Counted from the stretch's first letter, positions 36,629-49,655 are shown. The stretch: DNA of 64,000 nucleotides from Caprella mutica (GCA_947561585.1 CANNZV010001436.1:1-64000), one strand, 5' to 3'. A program made the numbers and translations. The notes: a model not told the origin generated them from the letters alone.

Positions 36629-36740
36629 CTTTGATGGTATGGAAGCGTGATGCGTTAACTGTTGTACAGCACGCGCATGCACTCACGCCCCTACACCGCT
36701 CTCTTGAACCGCGCAAATATTACGCACGCGGAACTCTATG
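36629..36740 (-). promoter_or_regulatory. CpG-rich putative TATA-less promoter
   Basis: A sharp CpG-rich patch (ACGCGCATGCACTCACGCCC, ACCGCGCAAATATTACGCACGCGG) in AT-rich DNA, immediately upstream of the candidate start codon at 36628. The GCGCATGC core resembles NRF1/Ewg sites. No TATA box at a suitable distance. Confidence 0.3.
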
Positions 36741-37035
36741 ATTAAAAGATTTACTAAATTATTATTTATTAGTAATGTTGTGCTTACCTTTACAATAAAT
36801 CTTATGCAATGATATATTAAACAATATTTCTTGTCTACGTGATGAACAGTATTTATTTACTTTGATAAAATGTTATTTTACAAATTTTTTGATGATTAAA
36901 AGTTTAACTATACATTAACTTGCTACCCAATTCTATTTTCTACATTAAATGAACTAGCAATATCATTATTTAATATATTTATGAAATGTGAAATATTAAT
37001 ATAAAATAAACTCAATCTTGCCACAAACTGTATTT

Positions 37036-37205
37036 ACGGTGTAGCTTTTCTGCATGCATTAGCTGGTAACCGATAGGTTATGTGATTTTGTTCATAGATC
37101 CTTTAACTATTCTGACTGCTTCTTCCAGTTCTTTGTATTTAATTTCCTTGTGACGTCAGCAATACGGCCATTGGTTCCGAAGCAGACGTTAAACCTCTTA
37201 CCGAA
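37036..37205 (+). mobile_element. SINE fragment with one 60-bp-type unit
   Basis: GTGTAGCTTTTCTGCATGCA, GACTGCTTCTTCCAGTTC, TGTGACGTCAGCAATACGG and TTCCGAAGCAGACGTTAAACC in order. It keeps a single copy of the unit amplified at 17.9 kb. Confidence 0.85.
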
Positions 37206-37804
37206 TTAATTATTCGACCACCTATATACAACATGGGGCAGGCAATCTAACGACTAAGCCAACAAATAAGGGGGGCCATTAATTGGCTTTAAGGGGGGGG
37301 GGGTACATCTAGGGGTCACTGAAGAAATTGATAGCTACATTGTTAGACTGAGTCTGATGTTATCAAGGCACGACTTGACGCCATATTGTTTTGAAAAAAA
37401 AAGATTGAATAAAAATTATACCTTTAAAATGGTTAGCAAGCATTATTGTTCTGACGATAAACTCGTATTGTTATTACCAATTTTATAGTCTTGAAACTCT
37501 GTGATTAGATATTAGAATTTTCTTATTCCAATTCTTAGGATCTTTTAAATTGAATTTTGACAGGTATCATATTAGATAATTTCAAAAGCATGACTGTGTA
37601 CATTCATTTGTAAATACTGGCCAAGTTTTTTTAGATATCACGTACCTGACTGACCAACTAATAACGCCAGTGTACAGCACGCTTCACGCCAAATAAGGAG
37701 TGGATAAATACGACAGCAAAGCATATTGTTATAATATATATTGGTATGTTTGTGGAGTACCAATCTTATCAGTTGCTATGTTTGCCAACTTGGAAAAGAA
37801 GTGA
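37206..37804. other. Unannotated DNA
   Basis: G-run at about 37291-37302; otherwise no gene or structured repeat recognised. Confidence 0.4.
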
Positions 37805-38245
37805 GGTGAACTGGAGTGGTGATATGGAGAGATAGGACTGGAGTGGTAATGTGGAGAGAGGACAGGAGTGGTGATGTGGAGAGAGGACTGGAGTGGTGAT
37901 GTGGAGAGAGGACTGGAGTGGTGATGTGGAGAGAGGACTGGAGTGGTGATGTGGAGAGAGGACTGGAGTGGTGATGTGGAGAGAGGACTGGAGTGGTGAT
38001 GTGGAGAGAGGACTGGAGTGGTGATGTGGAGAGAGAGAGAGGACTGGTGTGGTGATATGGAGAGAGAGAGAGGACTGGTGTGGTGATATGGAGAGAGAGA
38101 GGACTGGTGTGGTGATATGGAGAGAGAGAGGACTGGTGTGGTGATATGGAGAGAGAGGACTGGTGTGGTGATATGGGGAGAGGATTGGAGTGGTGAATAG
38201 GAAAGAGGATTGGAGTGGTTATATGGAGGGAGAACTGGAGAGTGA
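37805..38245. repeat. Purine-rich minisatellite, 25-bp unit
   Basis: Units of GGACTGGAGTGGTGATGTGG plus GAGAGA, with variants GACTGGTGTGGTGATATGG toward the right and changing GA-run length. The plus strand is nearly all purine and T, so the array has strong strand asymmetry. The minus-strand serine/histidine-rich open frame is a by-product. Confidence 0.94.
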
Positions 38246-39169
38246 GAACCATGAAGGTCGATTTTGATATATTTATTATTTTGAATATATTTTTATTCTA
38301 TTTTTCAATAGTGAAATATCCGTTAGCTAAACATTCAAATTATATTATGAAGAGACTGAAATATTGTAACATCATGGTAAACAGTAGCTAATATTTTTAC
38401 ATATATTAGATTTAATTCGATGTAGACTACAATTTGTATCAATAGTATAGTAGTTCAAGGTACAGGCAGGTACTTTGAGAGTAGAATGTCTTAGACAATA
38501 AGGTACCAAGGAACTCTATTGTATAGCCAAGTCGTGCAAATCAAAGCCATGTATCTGTGTTTAACCCTCAGGCGGAAAATTGTACTGTCCGTGCACACCA
38601 ACGGTCCATCTTAACGTTTTTTTCACACGGCTGGATTATTTTCTTCCCATAGCCTACCTTGTGTTTGAGGGTGTTAAGTCATGGATAACTTGCCTCTTGA
38701 CACTGTGAACTATTTTAAACTATCCTGTGTAAGAGTGAAGCTAGAAACATTTGTTCTTTAAAATTGGCTTGTTCCTATCGAAAAAATTTCTGTTATTAAT
38801 AAATATGTTCAAAAATAGCCTCACTTTCTTAGAATCATTTGATTTTATTGTATGCATCTTTCATTAGAACAAAAAAGTTTTGTAGTGTCGATGACTCTAT
38901 GATGCAATTTTTAATTTGGTGTGTGTTATGCTCTAATTTCATTACTCTATAGTTAAGATAGTAGTGTTAATGTTATCATTAAACCTTGTTTTAATTAAGA
39001 TAATACCGTGTTCTGTTTACGATAAAACTGTATTTCAATTACCATAATGGTAATCAGGTAATCTAATCAGGATAGTACCGTGATTTACGAATAGAGGTCT
39101 CTTCTATTCATGTTCTTGGTGGTGGCAATTAGAAGTAGATGTTCTCACGATGTCAGGCACGAGCTGTAT
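38246..39169. other. Unannotated AT-rich DNA
   Basis: Nothing recognised. Confidence 0.4.
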
Positions 39170-39838
39170 GAATACGTAAACCTACTTGGTTTTGCTTGCT
39201 GTTTAGTCACCTAAACCTACCTAGCTTGTATTGCTGATTAGTCACCTATACCTACTTAGCTTGGGTTGCTGATTAAACAACATCTAAACTTACCTAGCTT
39301 GACTTGATGATTAAACGACACCTAAACTTACCTAGCTTGGCTTGCTGATTAGACATCTAAACCTACTTGGTTTTGCTTGCTGTTAAGACAACTAAACCTA
39401 CCTTCCTTGGATTGGTGTTTAGACAACCAACCCTACCTTCATTGGATTGCTGTTTAGACAACCAAACCTACCTTCCTTGGATTGCTGTTTAGACAACTAA
39501 ACCTTCCTTCCTTGGATTGCTGTTTAGACAACTAAACCTACCTTCCTTGGATTGCTGTTTAGACAACCAAACCTACCTTCCTTGGATTGCTGTTTAGACA
39601 ACTAAACCTACCTTCCTTTGATTGCTGTTTAGACAACTAAACCTACCTTCCTTGGATTGCTGTTTAGACAACTAAACCTACCTTCCTTGGATTGCTGTTT
39701 AGACAACCAAACCTACCTTCCTTGGATTGCTGTTTAGACAACTAAACCTACCATCTTTGGATTGCTGTTTAGACAACTAAGCCTACCTTCCTTGGATTGC
39801 TGTTTAGACAACCAAACCTACCTTCCTTGGCTTGCTGT
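39170..39838. repeat. Minisatellite, 35-bp unit, about 18 copies
   Basis: Unit contains TTGGATTGCTGTTTAGACAA and CTAAACCTACCTTCC. The left side (39170-39370) is diverged (CCTAGCTTG, GATTAAAC variants) and the right side is nearly uniform, showing one-sided recent expansion. Confidence 0.95.
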
Positions 39839-42059
39839 AATTCCAATCGGAAAATTATAATCAGGGGATCATATATCGGAAACGAATAGGATATATATTC
39901 ATATATCCTTTTTGGATGCTTTTTTGAGGTCCCTTCTACTTATTTTCGGAAAATACATAATTTCGATCTTATGTTATTAAAAATTTGTTGGTAAAAAGCT
40001 ATCAAAATTCGAAATACTCCATAGCTTTTCAATTTTAAAGATGAATATAACAAAATAATATCTGGTGAACTGTTAAAATGGTAGATTTTTGTATTAATTG
40101 ATATAGCGATCTAATTGAGCCGTCGATAAAAACTTCTATTCTGAGTAACTGATTTCTGTAATATATAAAAGTGACAAATGTAATATTTAAACAATTCCAG
40201 TTTTAAAGTTTGAATTATCAACTCAATCATCATCATCATCATCCGAGAATTTTTTTGATTATAAGAATACATGTTGAAGCATAGAATCCGTGTCATTATT
40301 CATATAATTTACACTAGAATTATGTGATAATTTACACTCGTTTTACATTTATCTTAAAACAAATCATTGTGTTTCGTGTGAAATGACCATAGCTCACGGA
40401 ATTACCAACCTTTTCTCTAATCAGTTTAGACAAACAGAGCTGATTCACTTGGTACGTTTCCGTCGTGAATTTGTAATCCTCATACTTTACCGCTTGAACT
40501 AGTTTCTAAATTAGCCGTTTTTGATAGAATTAAGTCATTATTAATTCCTCTAATCCCGTGACATTGAATATACTAAAAGCTGTACGCAGTTTTAAGATGC
40601 GTGGATCTAGTCCGAGACTAGGGTTAATTCCGGCTACGCAGGCAGGTAGGTACACTACAGGTGCTGTTAGATTGACTTAGTTAAATTAACAGGAAATCAT
40701 TGGTTAAACATTGCTGCTGATAAGGTTTCTATGTGTGTGACATTCCCATAACAGGCTAGCTGTGTGACTTCATTTCTTCTAATTTAGAGCTTTAAACAGT
40801 AACGTAATCCTGTTAGAGAGTTCTGGCATATTTTAAAAATTGAAATAGGTTTTAAGGCTATTTTTCAGCATTAGTTTTTCGCAGTTTCCTAATTACACAA
40901 TTTTCGTCATAGTGCTTTAACACAAACTTTTAAAATTTGGAAAACTGTGATTTGTCAGATGTACAACAATACATACTCATTTATCGTTTACATTCGAAAA
41001 CTATAAAAGTCCTGGTATTAATAACTTTTATAACAAATTCTTAGTTTAGTAACACCGATTCCTAGTTATCATAATTCAAAATTCTGCTACTTCAACGTAC
41101 TGTACTTCTGTTGAATCCTGTTCATAAGCAATATAAGCTTAAGTTGGTGCTTCATTACATTTTTAAGTTGGTGTTTCAAGACAGTGAAATTAAATGGGTG
41201 ATTCACTACATTTATTTTTTTAGGTTATTATGTAGTTAAGCGTCAGTTGGAAAAGGATTTTGATGAAGTAGGAAATGCGAGAGACCAAAGTCCACAATAC
41301 TGGTCTTGCTTTCTAACGACGATCGTATTATATTTTCTAGTGAAATAATTATTTAAAAAGGATGTTTGTTTAGTGTAATATTCTAATATTTATTAATAGT
41401 GTATCTTCTTAAAAATTTTCTACTTCTTATATCACCGGTAACTTGATGTACTATCAGAAAAAATGATCACTAATATGATGTACTATCAGAGAAAAGATCC
41501 TACATTATGTCAATTTCACAAATTTCGGTTTTCTAATTTCCAATTAATTCGATATCTTAGAAATTTGAAATATAACAAATTATCATTAGTAGAATTTATC
41601 TTTGGTGATGTGAAATTTGTAACGTAGGTAGGTACACTTGACTTTACATGTTGTCATACACTAGCTTGTGTAATTTAAGGGTAGATTTGCATATACCTTT
41701 GTATACCTTTGTTCTTATTTACATGGGAATTCCCAACATGTCGTTAGATAATTAGAATACTATATTTTGCATAATTTATTCCGTAATACCAGTAGCTGGC
41801 TATAGAGTTATTTCCTTGTGTTTGTCTCAGGTATTTGTACATCAGAGAAAAGAGTCACTGTGGTGGTAGTTTCGTCTGAATTATTGTAATTCACTTTTCG
41901 GTGCAGTTGCTTGTATGTTTGTACATTAAAAGTTTAATTACGTTTAATTAGAGCTGGTGTCTCTTATTTGACCCTGAGTGATATATATCCATAATCGCCG
42001 ATTGTCATTTTTCGATAGATTTGTTTTAAACACAACGTCCCTTATAGAAGGGTATCCGG
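39839..42059. other. Unannotated AT-rich intergenic DNA
   Basis: No gene recognised. A CAT microsatellite lies at about 40227-40244. The phrase CAATCGGAAAATT at 39844 is shared with 36302, perhaps another dispersed-repeat fragment. Confidence 0.4.
41445..41500 (-). repeat. Dispersed copies of the 0-0.7 kb minisatellite unit
   Basis: Two reverse-complement copies of TTTTCTCTGATAGTACATC separated by an unrelated spacer. A third copy (ACTCTTTTCTCTGATGTACA) lies at 41836-41864. Confidence 0.7.
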
Positions 42060-42118
42060 TAAATTCATCGTATGGCAAATTCATCGTATGGCAAATTCAT
42101 CGTATGGCAAATTCATCG
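42060..42118. repeat. Short 16-bp tandem repeat, about 3.7 copies
   Basis: CAAATTCATCGTATGG repeated at exact 16-bp steps (42061, 42077 and onward). This is an early-stage array similar in period to those at 34.9-35.3 kb. Confidence 0.85.
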
Positions 42119-45100
42119 CATAAAAATGCTCAATGAATGAGAAAATCTAGTCTTTTAAAATATATTTTCATAAGACCCACCGGTGGGTGGTGGGCACATC
42201 ACATGTAACATGTCAAGATTTCAATCATATCACCTCTGATCTAGTTTCTTAAATAGGGTGAATGCTCTATTACCGGTACTTCAAATCCTTAACGAGTAAT
42301 TTCACCCATTCATTAGTGTGTAAAATAGTTATTAATATAGATAAGTGAACTATCAAAGAAACGAGTCTTCGTATTTAACTAATTTCTCAAATTACAGTTC
42401 TCCATAATTTTCTATTATTTTCAAATTTTACAGATTTATCATCGTGTGCCCAGACTAATTTTAAAATATCTATAAGAATTACTATTAGTTGAGTTAAATT
42501 TTGGTAATGTGAAATTAATAAACTATATGTGAAAATAATGACGGATACACTTTTTTTGACCATACATGTTTTCAGTTGTACATTTTAAGAAAAAAAAACT
42601 CGTAAATTGGTACATTTGAACAACATATCACTGGTATATTTAGAAAAAAAAAGATTACTTATTCTATATATCTGTGTCTCTTAAAGTGGAGGTAAATTGC
42701 TCTTAAGTAGGGTAATTTAAATATTTAATAGAATAACGGAGTAATTGTAGTTTTCGGGTACTTTCTGTTAGCTGGTTAGACTATTTACTTTCCTGCAATA
42801 TTTTCATTGAAGTACAGCTACTTAGTATAATTCATTACTATTTATTACATTAACAGAATTTTATCCTTTCATATTCATATGCTAGCTAGGATAAAGTAAT
42901 TATTTAATTAGGCAATGTCTGAAAAAACTATAACCAAAATTTATGAAACACTGTTTTTTTATAGACACCTCATAAAGTTCATTTTTTTCAAATTTTGATA
43001 CAAATACTTGATAATTCTTGCAGATATGATTATTCAAGTTGGCTGACAATTAAATTGTTTTACCTAACCCTGAAAATAGTAGAAATTTAGCCCATTCTAT
43101 CGATCAAAATCATCCAATTTCTGAGATATATTTCAAAATTTTAAAAACCTTTTGCAATCTAGTAATAATCTATATAGGTAATAACTCACCCTGCTGACTG
43201 AATACTCTTAAATATCAGTCGAGTAAACAGTGACAGCCTACTAATAGTCCTTTCGTTTTCAACTCATAATAGGTCTAAATCAGAGCAAGTTATTCCACCT
43301 TGTCCAAACAGTGAATTAAAGATTTTCCTCTTAGAACTCATAAGCTGTAGGTTAAACTTGTAGAGATAGAATGAAAATATCCACAATAATTAGTCTAATT
43401 AAAGTATTAACTTCATTTTATTATTCATTCCACATTTCCAAAGCTTCCTAAAAAATAGAAGGAATTTTTAAGTTGTTATACCTATTCTTTCTAATGGTCG
43501 ACGGATTACTGTTTCTTTAGAATAAATTTAAAAAGAGATGTCATGAGAGATAATATTTTCTGTATTGAATACATTTAAATATTTTGTCAGTTTATGAACA
43601 GAGGTACTATTTACCTCAAGAATTTTATTCTGTTAATTACTTTGCTCATTTAACCACTTTCCTTACTGACGGTTTCTTCGAGTACCTACCTTGTTTTGAA
43701 TTTACTTTTGACATCACCGATATAGCTTATGTATAAATATCTATAAAATAATTATCAGTAAATGTCATTATTTTAGATTTCAAGATTTTAAAATTCTAAG
43801 ATGTTAGGGAAAATCAGTTGGTGATGAAGCTAGAGATACAGTTTTAGGTGACAAAGAGGCAATATGTTGGTACCTACTGAAGCCTATTGTCCTGTAACAA
43901 AAAAACAGCTAATATTTCTCCTGTTGACTACCTCTGAACAATAGTCTACATTATATGGACTATAGGTACCCAAAGAGATGAAAACACAAAAGAATAACAG
44001 GTTATTCCAGGAATTCCGAGTAAATTTTTTCAGAAGTTGCTATCTGAACAAAATCATAGTCGGTGATCTTAATTACTATATCTTTAAGAATGGTACAAAC
44101 ATTAGTTCTCAATATTTAGAATTGAAGAATTCTGTTAATTTTACCTATACCGATGAAAATCTTTGCCATAATTGAAAACCATGAATTTATCGTCATTGTT
44201 GAATCTCGAAACTTGAAAAATAACAGTAATCCTTAAGCAAGCTTCAAATTTAATCTATTTGCCAAAAGAATGTGAACTTTTGAAAAGAATTGTATAATTA
44301 TGACCAGATTCAAGTTGCGTCTCAGAACTAAAATGGGCTACCAACATTCTATTTTAGAATAAAAGAAAGAAAACAGTGCATTGTATATATTTACAGCAGT
44401 ATGTAGCCACGTGTTTATCTCTTTGTCTTTATTATGGGAGTTAGTACCATACCGTGACCCTGTTCTCATCTCACAGATTCTCACCCTAATTTGTACAGAT
44501 GGTCACTCACCTAAAATCCCTTTATTACCTAGTCCAGATTTTCTGATAAATACGTAAATGTCGAATATTTTCGTAAAATATTCTATACTATTGAAAGGAA
44601 TACTAAGCCGTCTCTATTTTGGAATATTTAGTTAATATCGTATTCTAAATGCGAAAATTATCTGAAAACCTGTTAATCGACAGTTTGTTTGACTATAATT
44701 GACTCGTGGTGTTAGAAGTACCTAGCCACGTGTCGTATGATGCCTAAATAAATATCGTGGGGAGTATGAGAGATAATATACAGGGTTGTTATTCGGTAAG
44801 GTTCAGTGACAAATTCCCATCAGAATTTCAGTATTTGAACCTAGAACTGCTCTATGTACTATTTCATATTTTGGTTAATTGAAAGAAAAATGTTTTTTTT
44901 CTATTTGTTCAGTGCCGAATCTTACTTTAGAATTTAATATTTTAGGATTTTTATTATGTATTTTACAATAATTGATATTATTTTTGATAATTGTGTTGGC
45001 ACAGTGCCGAATATTCATTTAATTTGATCTTTGAACTTATATGATTAATATAGGTATTTTTGAAATCTTTTCTTAGGTATACACTAATCTAATCTTTCTT

Positions 45101-45229
45101 GGACTTTTATTCAGTTTTTGGTGATTGTTTTATATTACTTCATATCTTTGTTAGATTTATGAAATCTTTCCATTTAGCGTTTTCCTTATTCTTAGCATTA
45201 CAATTTAGTAAAGTAAAGGATCCACCTTT
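42119..45229. other. Unannotated AT-rich intergenic DNA
   Basis: No gene recognised. 43650-43735 is a diverged SINE 3' fragment (AACCACTTTCCTTACTGACGG, TTTTGACATCACCGATATAGC). A 65-codon plus-strand frame at 43978-44175 begins with a true ATG but shows no domain. Confidence 0.4.
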
Positions 45230-45256
45230 AGTGAAGAAGCCATTAGCGTCGCTTAC

Positions 45257-45332
45257 CAACTGCGTATAGCTGGTTTGCAAAGTGCAGGTATTGACGACAT
45301 TGTTCTCCCGGCGAGTTAAACACCTTCACCAT
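45257..45332 (-). CDS. Putative coding exon with good splice donor, unidentified gene
   Basis: On the minus strand an ATG at 45332, preceded in frame by a stop two codons upstream, opens a frame starting MVKVFNSPGEQC. It continues for 25 codons without interruption and ends in phase 1 at a strong donor (GTTG then GTAAGC, donor at 45256). Codon texture is good for such AT-rich surroundings. No homologue or domain is recognised, and no acceptor or next exon could be matched further left by eye. Confidence 0.3.
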
Positions 45333-45373
45333 TATTTACAGAGGTTTTTTACCTGGTTGCTTTTGTCGTATCA

Positions 45374-47054
45374 TTAAGCAACGATGTTGTTTCGAAAGGT
45401 ATTGATTGGGTATGTTGGTAACTGGTACCCACTACTTAGGTTAGTTAGTAAACACGGGGCTGTCAATGATGGGCTGTGACATGTTCCAGGTGGTGCTATC
45501 GTAAGTGTTTGAGGCCGAATGCCAATGTTTATGGAGCGTTTGTAGGGACCATTGTAGCCAATTAGCTGCACACAAATTGCAGGGAGACCTTTAATTTGAT
45601 TTTTAACAATTATCGTATGTCTGGTCATGTTTTGGTGGAGTTTTTGAAATTATGAATGATTGTAGGGCTTGTTCCATCTAAATGGACTACCAATTTAAGT
45701 GGTATTCTATTGATGGAAGTGTTTTAGGTAATTATTGGAAATTGTCTTTGAACATGAGGTGTTTTCAGCTATAATGATGATTAATGTTAGGTTCAATTAA
45801 GATAAAAGCATCTAATTTATTTATTTGTTCTCGAATTGGGTATTGAAATTAATGAAAGAAGAAATTCTTAATATCATAATATATTTGATTGAAAAATATA
45901 GATGAATATAATTATTGATAAGGCGAAATGTTTTCAAGGATGATATCGGATTATTCTGTGAAAATTTTATTCATATAAAATAGAATAGAGTAATATGGAA
46001 ATCGCTTGGGATGATAACAACTTAACTGTTTTGCGTTCAACAAACCGGTTCTCAAACTAAGTAACTAAAAATATCACTAGTACGATAAAGGGTTAACATA
46101 AAAATAATCAAATCTTCAAGTATCAAGTTACAAATTTACCTCTTGTGATTGTTAGGTTAATTTTTTTCCTTTATTTAAACTAAGATTTTGAATAGAAAGC
46201 AACTTAGGAACTTCTATAAGTTTTTCAATTTTCTTCCTCATAGACATTACAGCAGAAAATTGCCTTTCAAATGAACAGAAGAAGATATACCTCCATGCAG
46301 TGACATTAGTGGGTTATCAATGTCATACCTCCGCGAAGTATGATGTCCCTGAAAAAGAGTTCGTGAAAATTGGTTCTCAAGGATGTACCTACATTCGGTA
46401 GCCAGGAGCGTGTCGTGCAGAGGATCGTCATGTGGTCTACTGATCACCAAATTGCTGCTGCGGCTTCTGTCATCTTAATATGCCATCCCCTTGAAACCTT
46501 TTTGTCAGTGTCTTATGATTGATGCCTTGGTTCTGCCAGTCTATTAGCGAATTAGAATAATGTGTAATTTGGGATGTTTACGACAAGCACTTCTCACCGG
46601 CATTTGCATACTGGCAGATCTCAAGTCTGGCCACTGGAACAGTTGGACGGTTTAGTTTGAAATTAGGTATAGATACATACAGTATTTCTATATTTAAGAT
46701 ACTTAGATGAAACCAAATACAATAATTCACTTTTTACGACTTTCTCTTCCAAAATACTCCGATATGATTACATGTTTCCTCTTTTTCTATCCTTTTGTAC
46801 AATCGATTTACTGCTTCTCTTGCACCTTCAGGTAATGTACGGAGAACTTGACAAGCCAGAGTCTATGATTGGATGGCTGTACGGAGAGTCGTGCTCCAAT
46901 AATTTATATTTTTTATGATTTTCCCGTGGGATTGTTGCAGATATTGCGCACACTTCGTGGGGGTGAGAAATGGACCTGCGACGTTATGTGCGGAATGCCA
47001 CCGGGGGATAACTTGCTGAGTTTTTTTTAACTCTCGGTAGCTACCTGTGTACAT
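45374..47054 (-). other. Coding-like, less AT-rich segment, possible decayed or novel gene
   Basis: Three minus-strand open stretches (46863-47054, 46247-46450, 45374-45628) have balanced codon composition unlike the neighbouring DNA, and all lie on the strand of the putative exon at 45257-45332. 47054 and 45628 begin with true ATG codons; the middle one has no ATG at its left limit. No known domain is seen. It may be exons or a 5' region of one gene, a decayed mobile element, or conserved regulatory DNA. Confidence 0.25.
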
Positions 47055-47447
47055 TTTTTACACTACCTTCTTCGGTGAGGATGGTATACGTTGTTTTTAT
47101 AGTTAAAAGTTCATCTGTAAAATATGTCCCTGTTGAACACTATGGATAGGATTTGGACTTAGGTATTATTTTATTGGTGGTTAGGTTTTTGCGGTAGGGG
47201 TAATAAATTGCAATTTAGCAATACGTTCAGCATATAGTGTGTTGAACTCACGATTGAGAGAGAAAAAAGAAGAGTTGATTGGAGACTATACATCATGACG
47301 AATAGTATAAGATTTCTCTATAGAACTTCTAAAATTGCTATGATGTTAAAAATGAAAGTGACAATTTAAATTATGGTGATGCAAATAATACCTTCTTCAT
47401 GATGTCTCAGTAGACAGTTTCCTGATGGTACACGTACTGACAAATCA

Positions 47448-47550
47448 AAATAATGGAGCCACTTTCCTTTCTGACTGTCTTTTCGAGTCCTTTGTATTTA
47501 ATTTTCCTTTTATATGGCCTTTGGTTCCGAAGCAGACGTTAAACCCTTTT
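47448..47550 (+). mobile_element. SINE 3' fragment
   Basis: GGAGCCACTTTCCTTTCTGAC, CTTTGTATTTAATTTTCC and ATGGCCTTTGGTTCCGAAGC then AGACGTTAAACCC. The TGACGTCAGC segment is deleted. Confidence 0.85.
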
Positions 47551-48304
47551 AAAATTCATTTAAACATATATATCCTATTTCCTTTATTTAAGATTAACAT
47601 TAAATGGTTATAAGGTACCTCGCTAGATTTATTATAATTATTATCATTTTTATTTCATAGAGTAATTCAAAGAATCTGAACCATTAAAAGATACTTGAAT
47701 TAATACTGCAACTCCAAATCAATAGAACCACTTACATCCTACTTAAATCACTCTCCATTAACTAGGTTTAAATTATTAAAAACCATTAATTACTTTAGCT
47801 ATTATAACTACCTGTTAAATACCTTTAAAACATACCTTCACTTAATGACAATCACTTCATTAGTCTTACATGTTAATTCCAATTGCAATAAGCGGTGTGT
47901 CCAATATTTCATAGTTATAATTACGGCCAATGTTCCTCATCTGCAGTTTGAAAATCATTGTCCCACCGCTGGTTCTAGAGCGGCAATTATTTATTCGTTT
48001 GTAGAGGAGCTATCTGTGATTTTAGTGTTCTGTCTCTGTTTTTGCTTTATAATTAGAACATAATTGAAATTAGATATTAAAAATAAAAAATTGAAATAAA
48101 AAAATTAAAATAAAAAAATTAAAATTAAAAATTAAAATTAAATCAAAATATTATAAATAACAAATAATATAAAGTAAATAAAAATATTTCAAAGTAAATA
48201 TTGAAAAAGGAATTTTAAAACAATTTAGATATTAAATACTAAAAATCATATATTTTAACATATATATTTTAACATATCTAGAAAAACCATATATATATTA
48301 TATG
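47551..48304. other. Unannotated very AT-rich DNA
   Basis: 48065-48180 is A-rich simple sequence (AAATTAAAATAAAAAA-like). No gene recognised. Confidence 0.4.
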
Positions 48305-48360
48305 TTTTTCTTATATGATCGAAGATATAGTACTGACCGATAATTCGTAACTTACCCTAT
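48305..48360. mobile_element. MITE family A, right half only
   Basis: TTATATGATCGAAGATATAG, ACTGACCGATAATTCG and ACTTACCCTAT match the right arm of the palindromic copy at 15926-16141, the same subfamily. Confidence 0.75.
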
Positions 48361-48482
48361 CATCCTTCATTGCAAACTATATACGAAACTGTGATTTTTT
48401 CCGACAGTGGATATGTTCGCGTTTAACGTACGATCTTTCGATGCCATTTTTTCGTTAGGGTTGCAATCTACACTAAAAAAAT

Positions 48483-48695
48483 ACGAGTCAAATTGACTCA
48501 AAATTTCAGTTTGTCCCAAAACCGACTCGGAAATGCGAGTCAATTTGACTCATCCTAATATTTTACTGAAAAACCAGAGTCAAATTGACTCCTAATTCAT
48601 AGTCAGATTGTCTCAGGTAGAGTCAATCAGGTAAGAAGACTCCAATTTTAGAGTTTAGCAGCCTTGACTCAAGCGATGAGTCAGGTTGACTCGCA
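48483..48695. repeat. Repeated palindrome GAGTCAAWTTGACTC
   Basis: GAGTCAAATTGACTC or GAGTCAATTTGACTC occurs three times (near 48484, 48537 and 48576), followed by decayed relatives (AGTCAGATTGTCTC, GAGTCAGGTTGACTC). Each is itself a 15-bp near-palindrome. Related TTTTGACTCA words appear inside the foldback element at 50.9-51.06 kb. Confidence 0.65.
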
Positions 48696-48843
48696 ATATA
48701 CTGCCTAACGAAAGCCATATGTTGTAGTCGTGACTACTGGCCGTGTACTAAAGCCTTGCATTTCCTTCTCTTTTCTTAAATCTATAACATGCCAATTGTC
48801 ACTAATAAAAAAGACATGATAACTCAATAGCTATACCTCCATC

Positions 48844-48995
48844 TAGGGTAGGTTACGAATTACCGGATGGTTTTACGTTTTCGATCAACTTTTTTTCATA
48901 ATTTGGTTACCAATCAAAATAAATGTTAAAAGATAATTATTGTTTATGAAGTGTCCGTAAATGTGAAACCGTCCGATAACTCGGATCCTATCCTA
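48844..48995. mobile_element. MITE family A, copy 10
   Basis: The left end TAGGGTAGGTTACGAATTACC pairs with the right end CCGATAACTCGGATCCTATCC. The inner arms ACGTTTTCGATCA and GTAAATGTGAAACCG are as in the family. Confidence 0.85.
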
Positions 48996-49655
48996 TAAAC
49001 TTTTAGATGTCAGTGATAAAGTTTAATATACTCCTTTGATCAAAATATCATAGAATTAAATCTATTTGAACATATCTGGATAGAATCGTTTAAATTTTTC
49101 CCCACTAATAACTATACCAAATAAATTAAATTCTATTATATCATTGAAAATCATTCATTATAGAAATTAAGTCTATTTTCTATTATTATTGTCCAAAATT
49201 TTTTAATAGACTTTAAGAAATTATTATAAATATTCAGTATTGACCATATTCGTTAAATATCTAATAGCTTTGTCCCTGAATAAGTTACTTAATAACCTCC
49301 TTAATCATTAGTTTAATCATCCCTTTTAATCATTTCTAATAGGTTAGCTACCCTAGACAAACGGTCTTTACGTGATCCAAATACCAGCACCCTAGCGCTA
49401 CCTAGTTAGTACCTACCTACCTACCTGACATAAACTAGGATAACTGGTTACTAGATTACATTATCTCTAGCAGTAATTAACTTACAACTTGCTAATTCTG
49501 TTTTGCTTAAAGTGTCTTCGTATTTTCAATTTGTTTTACGTGTTCAATTGGATATTCTTCTTGTTTTTGATTGAAGAATACAGCTTTAAAGAAAATTGAT
49601 TTTAAGATATTTGAATCCTAATACTTTCCTAAATAATCATATTCTTACAATGTAT
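48996..49655. other. Unannotated AT-rich DNA
   Basis: Short CTAC repeats near 49404-49427; otherwise nothing recognised. Confidence 0.4.

Noticed and set aside
37776..38252. 158-codon serine/histidine-rich minus-strand frame
   Set aside because: By-product of the 25-bp purine-rich minisatellite; no start context, splice sites or composition of a real gene.
44777..45025. Possible transposon ends (ACAGGGTTG, and TTCGGTAAGGTTCAGTG against its loose complement)
   Set aside because: The inverted match is short and imperfect, and no consistent boundaries could be drawn.
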